Below, one piece after another: positions 1 to 11,100 of a DNA stretch of 34,175 bases. Under the pieces are notes generated by a model, which ran no database searches, was not told the origin of the DNA, and saw only the letters and a list, made by a program, of their open reading frames with translations. The position numbers and the translations under genes are program-made. The stretch is from positions 1 to 34,175 of the forward strand of contig JAQGAU010000216.1 of the NCBI GenBank assembly GCA_034698045.1. The letters run 5' to 3'. The DNA comes from Paramacrobiotus richtersi (Eukaryota; Tardigrada; Eutardigrada; Parachela; Macrobiotidae). Each line of letters starts with the position of its first letter. Within the stretch, counting starts at the first letter, position 1.

Positions 1-222
1 TCACACTGCCAGTCCCGCTGGGGTGTTGTATGCGGTAGGGCAAATTTTCGTGCCATTTCATCGATCGCGTACAGTATCCATAACCACTTGCGTGTGCGAA
101 ACATAGAGTTATGCGGTTCGATCACGATATCTCTTCAAAAATTACTTATTTAAAGCGGCTAAAATATTGTCGAACTACCGTTAGTTACCAATCTTCAACT
201 AAATTTGAACGATCACGCCTAC

Positions 223-1000
223 ATACGCTGAAGGGCCTGCGGTAATCAGTGGAATGGTAAGAGTTGGCTGCTCTTTTGCTCTGGCGGTGCAGGAAGTTAA
301 TTTATAAGACAATCCAGTGGGAGCAGGCGCGACTGTAGTAACAGTCAGCTGCCATATTCTGGCGGTGTCAGAAAGCTCTGAAGTTAGCCTGTTGCAGAAC
401 AGATGTCACATTTGCACGATTTTTTAAGCTTAGAGCGACAACTCAAAGGTCAACCTACATCAGTTCTATGGTCTGGGCGCCTCCAAAGACGTTATGCCCA
501 TATTCGAAGGCGTTTTCCATGTTTTCCACAGGTTCAGGATTGATGAATCCAACATCGCATGCGACTTGGTGAATGGAGGTAGAGGGCACGGTACTAACGG
601 CCCCGATCGGAGGGAAGTAATGGTTGACCGTGATATCCCACACGTACGTGGTCCACGGCTCTCCAGCAACAGGATTCTCTGGTGTCCGACCGCATGCATT
701 TACACCGAGATCCAGAACAACGGTCTGGCCGGTATCCTCGATAGTACAGTCAAACTGGCCGCTATGTCCAACAGCAATGCTGGATCTTTCCACTTCATTC
801 TCATGATCAGTTACACTGAGGATTATTGTTGCGGTATTTCCACTGCAAAGGACATCGAGAGTGCTGAAAACATCACTGTTAGGCAGATGAATGTCGACGG
901 CTGCTTTAAGTAATCCATCGATACGCCCCCGAACTGGAACGGCGGTCTTGTTTGCGGTACCGACCGTCACTACAACAAGAAGAATAGAAACTGACTTCAT
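223..1000 (-). CDS. Secreted ZP-domain (cuticlin-like) protein, 3' end unresolved
   Basis: Extracellular ZP-domain proteins polymerise into cuticle or matrix layers. Exon 1 is 459-1000 and exon 2 is 223-388. Residues 1-16 form a signal peptide. A ZP-N module follows with four cysteines at about 52, 85, 103 and 148, including the typical C-G pair (NACGRT), in the family's 1-4/2-3 spacing. Without splicing the frame stops after 181 aa, but a donor (GTAGGT) lies across that Met-stop junction. A 70-base intron joins in phase 2 to exon 2, which reads like the start of ZP-C (RIWQLTVTT, then LTSC with Cys 214). Exon 2 seems to end at a GTAGGC donor; I could not place the next exon in the remaining 222 bases, so the gene is partial. 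The ATG at 998-1000 is the first after a good TATA box. The domain call is from pattern and cysteine spacing, not a search. Confidence 0.62.
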
Positions 1001-1089
1001 TTTTTAAATCATACTGACAATTCAGGGTGCCAGGGAAATTTAGACATCGCACTTAGTTGACTGTAAACTTTTTGCGGAATGATGGGCCG

Positions 1090-1096
1090 TTATATA
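1090..1096 (-). promoter_or_regulatory. TATA box of the ZP-domain gene
   Basis: The minus strand reads TATATAA about 90 bases upstream of the ATG at 1000. An initiator-like TCAACT/TCAGT region lies roughly 30-40 bases downstream. Confidence 0.5.
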
Positions 1097-1100
1097 CATG

Positions 1101-4100
1101 TCGAAGTCCTGTTGTTATGTGGACCAGCCAATCGTCAGAACCGAAGCAGGTGATAACGGACTAACGTTCTGAGCTGGAAAGATGGACAATAGTTGTTTTT
1201 AACGCCGATAAGCTTCCAGCCAGAGCTGCTTTGACTTTATCCATACAGACTGATACAGTAGACTGACATCAGCCATAGCACATTCGCTGCCAATGGTCGC
1301 AAATTCCTGTACGAGTTTTATCGACTGCATAACATACAAAAGTGAAAAAGTATTACTTTTCGTATAAAAGGCTACATGATGATTGTTATTATTCTCATAT
1401 CGATGTTTCGAACAACCAGTCTAATTAAAGAACAGTGCCAACCGCTTCTAGAAAAAAACCACTCCGTATGCAAAAAAAACGCAAGGAGACTGCTCCGCTA
1501 ATTTTCAACAGCCGTAATCATAATTTTTCTGCTGCACGAAGACACTGGCAGCTATTTTAATGTGGTTGAACGACGGTTACATGCGACGGTTGTCAAGTGC
1601 AGTATACGGTACTTCATGTGCACCCCTTCGAAGCATCTAAAAATTATGAAATACATGAATTTTCGTAGCATTACCGTAGCTCTGCATATTGTTGCTTAAT
1701 AACTCTATCATTTGACTGTCCGCACCTATATTCACAATTATTATCATCCGAAGTCGCTGCATTTATTATACATCGCTATCTTTTCATGAAGTCGGCCATA
1801 CGTAGGATCAATCAAAGTGGCGATATTGTTTACGACCGTCAGCGCGTGCCGACTAGCCCGACAGCGAAGCGAATCCATTTCCGGGTGAACTAGACAATGG
1901 ACTATCAATAAACAAGGTACTAAATCACAACACCTCTCCCCGAACAATTGCAATGCAACGCTTACGCTAACCTACATTTTACCTGCAGACAATACCCGGC
2001 TTCGATAATCTCATCGCACTTTCGGAGTAGGACTGATTAGCCAGCGGAAGAGACATCGAGTGCGACGCAGTTGTGGCTGGTAGAACAAGGTTATCAGAAC
2101 TGGGAGCTGTTTCCGGAAGCGTCCGTGGAAGCTGTAACGATTGCCATGTTAAATGAAGTCAGCATGACCATAAAACTTTAAGACAGTGATGTCATTTTTG
2201 TTACCGAAAGCGTAGCTTCCTGCTTTGTTTTCTGTTCTGTGTGGCTCGTCTGGTGCGTCCTCGATCCTTGTAGTTTGGGAAGGACACTGTAGCGTCATTG
2301 CACACAGTTAGTTCATTGTCATTCGCGATCCAAACCGAATGTGTACCTCTATATAATCGTAATCTTTATTTTCCCTAGTTCTCAATCAACTTTAATACGA
2401 AATGTATTTTCTGTTCACAGTTTAGTTTGACTCCAAACGGGTGCCAGTTAGCTGTAACACGGCAATGCAAGCATGCTTATAAAAAAGAAACTGAACAATG
2501 GGCAAAGAACAGCAGAAATAGAGTCTATATACTGTAGTTACATATCTACATGCGTATGTGTATGTTGACAGCTGTTAATCCCAAATGAATCAGGACATAA
2601 ACACGGCAATAACAAGTTGACACCTTCAGGACAGTTTTTTTACTGTGACCTTACTTTACAGCTTATTCATTTTCTTTTGTTAGAAATCAGTGCTGCACAC
2701 AATTTGAAGTATCGTACTACGTTTATATATAGTGCCGCAGCTGCACGTTATGTCTCGAATTTTCTCTCCACAACATCATGCACAGCTAGTGTTGATCAAG
2801 CAATACATGAAAAAGGTTTGATTGACGACACTGAAAACTCAAACTGTGTCTGGTTACGTTGATTGGCTGGCGCAGTCTTTCCAATTTAGAACTGTTCATA
2901 CATAAAAAACTTTCTTGGCAGAGAATTTATTGGTTCTTATATCTGTAGTTAGTTACGCAGCTCAGTAACAATACACGCTATTACACAGCAGTTTTATATA
3001 CCTGATAGATTTGGAAACAGTCTAATCCGTATCAATCATCGCGGTCAGGAATTCTGGTTTTTTTCATATGGTGGATAACCACAATAGCAATAATTTTGCA
3101 CCGCAGCTGTATACAAGCGCACCTTTGTACTACGGCCCGGGGGTTATAAATACACCAGTTCCGCATACATACTTTCAAGGAACACGTTTGAACAACCGCC
3201 TGATGGTTCTCATTAAGTGTTATAGTAATTCACAATGACGTTGACTACTGTAATGAATTAATAAATACCCAGCGGTTGTCCTTCTGTGTTTCTTCCGAGC
3301 CGATTTCCATGCTGGACCGTTATGCTATCGCCAGCCTACACTCGTCGCCGATTCGAGTTTGCATGACAAAAAGTCATATGAATATTGTCATTTTTTTAGT
3401 TTTGTTTTGTATATTTGCGTCCACAGTACTTTGCTGGATCACTTTGCTAACAATTAGAAAAAATGTTTGATTGTTCAGGTAGCGCTATCAGTTGTATACG
3501 GTTACGGTATAACATCGGTAACCGAAAGACTAGTTAAGTATGCGCAACACACGATTAATTGCCTTGCAGGCAAAGACCTGGTTAATTTTTCTAACAGGCA
3601 TACCTTGAAATTCCTCTACATTGGCTGCACTAGGTCTATGTCAATCACATGGCGTCGACGGCCACACGCATCACGCTTTTCAAAAATTTATACAGCAATA
3701 GTTTTCTTTTGCGCTTCATTAATATATACCACAGCACTGGACATGATGGGCCTCTTCCGGCGCATTTTATTGTTGGGTGTATCACCTCTGCAGGTCAGCG
3801 CAATTGTTATCAGTGTCAGATCATTTAAATATGGATTTACTGCTGCTTAGCGCGTGCAGCGTCTCTTCTAGCTGATACAAGTACCTATTAGCTTTTTATG
3901 GGGTAATTTGGAATCACTTACGGATGAGTTATGTCCAGCTGAATAGTCTCGTACAAGCGAGTATGCGTACATCGCCCGAGGCAAAACATGTAAATTAACA
4001 CCTATTCATACAAATGTCACTATATACCCGATACGTTGAACGTTAGTAGTGACTAATGAATAACTTCCTTGTTGGAAAAGTGTACGGCATCTAGGTACCA

Positions 4101-4240
4101 TGTATAGGAGAGTTTTGAAAGTTTTAAAATGATCATTTGTTTATATTTTGTTAGCAAACGTTTTGTGAGATCACACGTGCACGTGCACACTGCATGGTTT
4201 CCCCACAAATCACAATGCAAAAGTGTTCGGTCCTCGCTAA
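1101..4240. other. Intergenic region with no convincing gene
   Basis: About 3.1 kb between the ZP gene and the astacin gene. Short open frames occur on both strands but none has a recognisable domain. The plus-strand stretch 3309-3850 has two adjacent hydrophobic frames behind a TATA-like site and is discussed as a weak finding. Several other TATATA-like words occur and may be chance in AT-rich DNA. Confidence 0.5.
3145..3152 (+). promoter_or_regulatory. TATAAATA box with no assigned gene
   Basis: TATAAATA follows a G-rich stretch (CCCGGGGG), a textbook core-promoter arrangement. The first longer plus-strand frame downstream starts with an ATG at 3309. No gene model could be completed. Confidence 0.35.
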
Positions 4241-4371
4241 CATGAGTATTAAACGAAATCCACAATAGCAATATAATCGTACGTACTTTCTACAGACTGT
4301 ACAACGAAGCTACCCTTCACAGAAAAAGATTTTTCTTCCAGTTCTTGTGGAGTGCGGGCGCAATCACAAGC

Positions 4372-6553
4372 ATGCATTTCAGAAACGAAAGCCAGCCAAA
4401 ACTCCTCCTCCCCGTCACCTTGCTTGTCGATGAAGAAGCTGTGAAAGTGACCGGAAATCAGACCCGTAAGTGAGCATAGGATGATTTCTCTCCCCAGATG
4501 CATGGCAAGACAGGCTGTGCAGACAGGCTCTGAACTATAGGAGCCGAAAACCAGATGCTGACAGCGCCAAACCTTTTCGAAGGGGATTTACTGGGTATTC
4601 CCCTGAACATCTCCATGCAGAACGCCAGCGATCAGGTGTGATCATTGCGGAAGGTGTCATCCGTTTTTAACCGTTGTGCATGATTTTGCAGGATGTTCAC
4701 TCTGGCAGAAATGGTAGCTACAAATGGCCTGGCGGGGTTGTTCCGTATGAACTATCAAAAATCTTTCGTAAGCCTTGCTGACAACAGATTCTGATGGATG
4801 TCCTTGTTAATAATCAGTTGTATGCTTACGCTGGTAGGACCTGCAGACAAGCAGGTAATTCAGGACGCTATGAAGGATTTTATGGCGCAAACACCCATCA
4901 AGTTACGGGAAAAGCGAAATTCTGATAAGGATTACATCTATATAGCGCCTGGTTTTGGGTACGTTGCATTTTTGTTGCATACTTTATCCATACGCTTTAT
5001 CTATAGAAGTGCGTTATGATAATGCAGAGTTTCGCTTTATGACATAGATGTTCATCCTACCTTGGTCGGCAGACAGGCAAACAGATCTTGAGTCTACAAG
5101 TTCCAGGTATCAATTCCAGATAAAACCGTGCTCCATTGCTATCTGTAGCAGCATTTGAAACAGGGTGTATGAAACGTGGATACATTCAACACGAACTAAT
5201 GCATGCCATTGGTAAGTTGCAGCAGGTTAAGTCGTACATCTGCAAACGCGAATTCGAACATGTTAACGTGTGCAGTCATTAGGCTTTTATCACGAACAAG
5301 CCCGAGCTGACCGAGACGCTTATGTGGAACTCAACTGGAATAACATTCCCAGAGGTATTAATGGAAAAAACTCCATGTTTCCCTTGCTGCCAGACTCTAC
5401 TCCTTTGTATAGATCAGAGCAACCAGTTTCAAAAGTACATTAACAAGGAGATTACATCCTACGGAAAACCGTACGATTTTGCCTCGATTCTACACTACGG
5501 AATGCACGATTTCGCTGCCAACGACACAGACTGGACCATCCGACCGCGACCCAATCTCACCGTTACGTCCGATTCTGTAAACATGGGCCAACGAAATGCT
5601 CTTAGTCGTACGGATCGTGAAAAGGTCAGACTGGCCTATCGAGCATGTCCTACGGATGATGGTTGGGGGGTGTACCGCAATGTTTGCTACTTCTTTTCAT
5701 TCCTGACGGAAACTCCAAAGTACTGTACTTTAACGACTTAGTCCTTTGTCAAGCATCGGAAATTTACGTAATTCTTGTGCAGGAGAAACTCCATCGGCGC
5801 TACAGTGTTCTGCCAGTTAAAGAATGCCGATATAGCCGCCAAGCCCAAGAAGGACGTTGCCGAGTTTTTTATAACACAGATGACAAGTCGTTCCTCCGCA
5901 CTGATGGGTAACGAAAGCGTCTATGTGGATTACTGTCGGACCATTTCACGGGACAGATGGAACGATACTGATCTATCGGATTGCATGCAAAGGTTGCACT
6001 TTATCTGTTCAAAAGGTGTTGCTATACTTTAAGATTAACAAGTCATTGTTTATCAGAATTAGGAAATGTAAAACACGCGAACTCATAGCGAGCAAATCGC
6101 GTTGCGAGTTGCTTACTTATACGCAATAAACTTACGCGCGGATTATTCTCGTGATTATGATTCTGTTGTACAGTAGGCGAAAGCGAAACCTCTGAGTCCA
6201 CAACCACGGAAGCACCAGCAATTCTGCTAGTCAATACAACCGCGGCGAGTCCGGAATTAACAACGCCGCTTCCAGCAGCCGATCCAAACCGGACGTTAAC
6301 CATTGCATTAGCCACAGCTTTACCGATTGCATTCGTCGTTGGTTTGGGTTTACTTGGATTGTATTGCATGAACAACCATCGACGGAAAGGCGATCTGCCC
6401 GAGAATGCCAGTGAGGAACCCAGCGCGCCGGTGATTACACCTGTTCCGGCCGAGCCAGTGATTATACCTGTTGTAGTCGAGCCATCGCCCGAGCCTACGC
6501 GGGGTTTCCAGCCATTCCAGCGGGAAAATTGGACATTCACAGATAGCGGTTAA
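4372..6553 (+). CDS. Membrane-anchored astacin metalloprotease with C-type lectin domain
   Basis: Zinc endopeptidase of family M12A acting outside the cell. Exons: 4372-4465, 4541-4635, 4692-4767, 4847-4958, 5048-5106, 5164-5211, 5283-5354, 5413-5719, 5783-6015, 6177-6553; they join in frame to 490 aa. The propeptide has the F-E-G-D aspartate switch (about 44-47). The mature start is KWPGGVVPYEL. Zinc motif HELMHAIGFYHE spans about 155-166 (His 155, 159, 165; Glu 156). The Met-turn reads S-I-L-H-Y, so the usual Met is Leu although the Tyr is kept. The first catalytic-domain cysteine (TCIRF-like) is replaced by TPIKL, while the last (YRAC) is present. A short C-type lectin domain (WNDTDLSDC and HFIC) follows, then a Thr/Pro/Ser stalk, a transmembrane helix (about 406-428) and a cytoplasmic tail with a repeated PVI-PV motif. 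The first exon is uncertain: no clear signal peptide is seen, so the true start may lie upstream. Confidence 0.88.
6171..6176 (+). promoter_or_regulatory. Tandem NAGNAG acceptor of astacin exon 10
   Basis: The last intron ends in CAGTAG. Either AG keeps the frame, and using the first adds one Val at the start of the stalk. Confidence 0.5.
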
Positions 6554-6557
6554 TAAA
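6552..6557 (+). terminator. Poly(A) signal overlapping the astacin stop codon
   Basis: AATAAA overlaps the TAA stop at 6551-6553. If used, the 3' UTR would be only about 20-40 bases. Confidence 0.4.
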
Positions 6558-8050
6558 TTAATACCTATGTGTATACTTGTACTGGTTTTGTAACCGGAAT
6601 GCAAACGTTAACCACTAGAGCACTTGCTAGACTTTTTAGTACCGCAGTTTTCCAGTAAAGCAAAAGTTGTGAATTCGCGCAATGGTTGATAGTGAGTCCT
6701 TGCGGCTGCCGATGGTGGATACAAAGTCGCATATAAAAATGTTCGCATAAACTGCACCCTCTCGTCGTGTCCGGTAGTAACCCGTTCGAAACACGAATGC
6801 GTGCAGAGCAATAAGGTATACCTGTACCGGAACAGACTACCGCTGCTAAATAAAGTGGACAGCAGACCAGTTCTGCAGAATAAAACTGTATACGTATGAA
6901 TGCTGCTAAATGAACACGGTTCCTGCTGGAAAATGACACTCTTAATGATGCGAAAATGGTCAAAGCTGTAAAAGGCATGCTGCATTCCAAAAACCAAATT
7001 CGTACAAACTATTACAATAATGCTAACCAGTTTACTATAAAAATTAGTCAATCCCTGAAATTCTGAATCATGAAATTTACTAAATAAGAAATTCCGGAAA
7101 TCACGAAAACTCCATTTCATTGCTAGAGCCGCTCGGTCGACGGATGTTGTCACGGTATAATTATAGTCAACAAGCGAAACCTTCGAATTTGGAGGTTGCT
7201 TGGTTTATTATTATTGATTATTATTATTATTTCATTGCAGTAGCCAAAACCTTAGTAAGGGCACTTACAAGAAGACAATTAAGTCCTGATAACTGGCTAC
7301 TGGAATTTTTTGGATTTTTAAATTTTTTTAAATTATAATTTTATATCATTACCGTACTTGTTAGCTTTACTGCATTCTGTTTACGCGCCATCGCTCGCCA
7401 TGCAAAGAACTTTAATTTATTGTCCTTCACGGTCCGATAACCTTACTGTTGATATGAAAAAATGAATAACGATGTTTTTTTCTTTGATCAACCGGAGGTG
7501 TGTTGCATGACTCATACAATTAACGATACAAAGCAATATCATTCAGACCATGCGAAGTACCTGCAAAAAATTGTCAACAAAACTGCAATGCTTTCGGCAA
7601 AAGTTCCATAACAACCAAACTGTCTACTGCAGAACACTGACATTTCCGGTAAACATCACAAGGTGATTTCCCATTCTACCCAATACATCCATTGATAAAA
7701 CATACTCATACACATGTAATACATTAACAATGATAAAGGTACTTCACAACAGCCGTGTCCGATCGGTCTCGTGATATCCATCCACTTGTTGCGCGCACTG
7801 TTGACATTGACATTTTTTCCCGTGTGTGTGACTTTCCGCTTCAAGTACCCACGTCAAAATTCCACGTACTGACCATGATAAAAGTGCAGTGTATGCATAA
7901 CATCCGTAAGCAATCGGAAGAAGGTTTGTGTTGCCGCTGGTTAGTACCGGCAAATCGAGTGTCTATCGCATTTGGATTGTGTGTACCGGGTTGTGTTGTT
8001 GTTTGCACGATTTTATCGCCTGTGAGTTTGACGTAAATTGTTGCAGTGTG
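6558..8050. other. Intergenic region between astacin and trehalase genes
   Basis: No gene is supported. Two long minus-strand frames overlap each other (6565-6990 and 6608-7153) but have no domain, no signal peptide and no splice partners. A short ATT-rich microsatellite-like run lies at about 7204-7235. Confidence 0.5.
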
Positions 8051-8058
8051 TATATAAT
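8051..8058 (+). promoter_or_regulatory. TATA box of the trehalase gene
   Basis: TATATAAT lies 138-145 bases upstream of the trehalase ATG at 8196. A short upstream frame (ATG at about 8139, seven codons then stop) falls in the predicted leader and could reduce translation. Confidence 0.5.
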
Positions 8059-8195
8059 ACAAAGGGGATACTGGAGCGGATGCGGTTTGAGTTTATAATT
8101 TTGCGGTCTTTGAACTGTGATTTAACCAGAATTTTTAATGACATTGTGGTGGATTAATTAAATCAAAATTTGTGATTGACTGCTGATCTGGAAAA

Positions 8196-11100
8196 ATGGC
8201 TCGGTTAATATTATTTATTTTGTTTAATTTTGTTTATTTATTACAAACCTCCTATGCGGCAACGGATACGGATATGGAGCCTATACCGCCATGTGATAGG
8301 TAAGAAATAAATTGAGAGCATACCCAGGTTCTTTCCAGTCAAGTTGCTGTAATGGTTGCAGTTAATGACCGTATAATATTATTCTGATAAATTATTTTAA
8401 TCGTTCTAGGCGAACATAATTTCATGCCTAATTTCGAGGTTGTTGCGCCGTTGGTAAACAGAGATTACGTTACTCGCAGTCGTATTACATCACACATACG
8501 TTATTACTATTTTGTCAAATTATACGACATTTTGCCAAGATCTAAACTTTAGTTTGATTTACACTTTTTAAGTGACAGGAATTTATGAAAAGTTGAAAAA
8601 CCTTTGGTAGAGCCTGTAGAAAACTAACGCAGCAAAACACTGTAATGAAGGAATTGTTAGCGGAAAAGATCATAGTGTTGTACGCTTGATAAAACTACAA
8701 GCGGAGCATTTACAACTTACGTACATCATGGTACATGGTTTGTTTACATAACTTAAACCATGTCACTCACTATATTTTTTTGTACACATAATTAAAAAGT
8801 GCGTACTAATTTTTAACACATGTAGCGTTACATATTAATACATATACGCAACGTTTTACATAACCCGCTTGTTATGACTTATGGACAAACTAACGAACTT
8901 TTCAACAAATTTTATTTAAATTTTTCCTTTTTTACAGTAAAATTTATTGCGGTGGACCCTTATTAAAAGCCATAATGAAACTTCGTCTCTACAATGACTC
9001 CAAGACATTCGTTGATCTGCCAATGTTCGAGCTGACCGAAGACGAGATCCTGGCCAACTTCTCTGTCATCGATAATGACAAACTGGACAATCGGACACTG
9101 ATGACATTTATTATGGAAAACTTTCTAGCCTGTGGTGCGGAGCTGATGCCATATCGACCACCTGATTACAAACTGGCCAAGGACGGTGGATTGTTGTTAG
9201 CTCAGCGCATTAGAGACCCGGGAGTGCTGAAGTTTGCGGAAATTATTCATAATAAATGGGATGATCTTGGTCGACGTGTACGTATCAATAACACAGCGCA
9301 GTTAATCGTACAACTCGTACAAGTATGTTTCTAACAACTTGAACAGTTCTGTGATAGTGATACTGTTCTAGCTTTCGGTTGTTATGCCATTTCATCGAAT
9401 TTGATATTCTTTGTGATTTATGATATAAAAACGATTACCGTAGCTGTAGAAGTTTCAAGTTTTTATTGTACGTTTTTAACGCAGTCCATTTTTTCAAACC
9501 TTCGCATTAAGAAACTCGGGATAAGTCCACCAAAAGCCTTCCAGTTGTTTTGATTGTTTAAGCACCTGTTTTTAATTCGTTACAAGTAGTTTTTGTTTTG
9601 ACATTCGGTATTAAGACTGCTTTCGTTTCTTAGAACAGCTCGTGTGTTTGGTTTGTTTGCGTCAAACGTGACTTTTGTTTACCAGTCTACATAGAAGTGT
9701 GAATACCATACTGTAGGCTCGCTGATGTCTGCTTCTGATAAGTTTTGATTCGCTTTGGTTCGAACAAGAACCCCACAGGCACCAATTATGCACGCATGTG
9801 TTAGACTAAACTATGCGAAACTAAAACGTACATACTTCGTTTTACTCTGTAGTGTGCGGATACGGTGCGCCGACATCCCGAACAGCACTCCCTAATCTAC
9901 GTTCCACATCCGTTTATCGTACCGGGAGGGCGTTTCCGTGAGATCTACTACTGGGATTCTTTTTGGGTTATTCAAGGACTGCTGGTGTCGAATATGGTGG
10001 ACACCGCTCTGGGCATGCTACGTAACATTGCCCACTTAATCCAAAAGTAACAATCAAAATAACTAGAACAAGTTTCAATAATTTACCTACTAGAATGTAT
10101 TATTTTTGCGTTAGACTGTTAGGTTTGATGAGTGCTACTGCTGCCGTACTGTAGATCGTTTAGTCCGAAGGAAATTTCTTGTGAAACAAAACTTTGTATG
10201 CTTTCGATTCCGTTACACGGTAGGTCGGTAGCTAAAGAGAAATTCCATTAAAAAGCACTTCTGAGGTTTCTTTGGACAGTGGAAGGGACATTTTCTAACC
10301 TAATGTGACTTAGTTTTAATTGTACGGTAAAATGTAAGATATAGGCTGATGAAAATGTTCCTGTTTTTTTATAGATTTGGACATATGCCCAACGGCAACC
10401 GGGTTTACTACATCAAACGCTCCCAACCCCCTTTGTTCGCAATGATGATCGACGCCTACCGGAGCCATCCGAACGTACCATCCGCTAAAGGCCTATCAGT
10501 CGTCCGAGAAATGCTGCCGTATCTCGAAAAGGAATACCAGTTTTGGATGACGGAGCGGAGGATCGATGTGTCCATCCACGGGAAGATTTACACGATGAAT
10601 CGTTATAGAGGCGGAATGAACCAACCGCGTCCGGAGTCGTATCGCGAGGATGTGGAGCAAGCCGCTTTACTGAAAGATGGACGAAGTGAGTGAAACTGCG
10701 ATATATGTTCTACCAGAGAAAATCGTAGTGCATTGGCTCTGAAATCGCGTGTTGTGTCGAACTCTAAGAAAATTGATTTTAGATACTTTGAAGTACATGA
10801 GAAGCTGCGTTATATTGTAGTAAAATTGTGAACCTTTTTATGCCGTTTTTGTCAGAACAGAAAAGAGCGTAGCAGCGTTACTGGAACTGTCGTTGCTATT
10901 TTGTTAAACTGTTAGCGTAGCATTTTATGCTGAATGCTGATCCTATAGGAATCAATGAAAATCGTAGTGTATTGGCTTTCTCATATGCTATTTTAGGATT
11001 ATCCATTAAGCCAAGCGATGTAATATTGTAATATCGAATTGCAGTTGACTTCTTTTTTCGCAGCTCCGGAAGATTTTTACTCCAACATTGCAGCGGCTGC

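Noticed and set aside
2617-2862. Plus-strand open frame of 81 codons
   Set aside because: It starts at TTG and has no ATG early in the frame, no domain and no flanking promoter or splice evidence.
6565-7153. Two long overlapping minus-strand open frames (141 and 181 codons)
   Set aside because: They overlap in different frames, have no domain, signal peptide or splice partner, and about one frame of this length is expected by chance in 34 kb.
7841-8062. Open frames on both strands just before the trehalase gene
   Set aside because: They lie over the trehalase promoter region with no domain and no splice context; overlapping frames on opposite strands suggest low stop density only.
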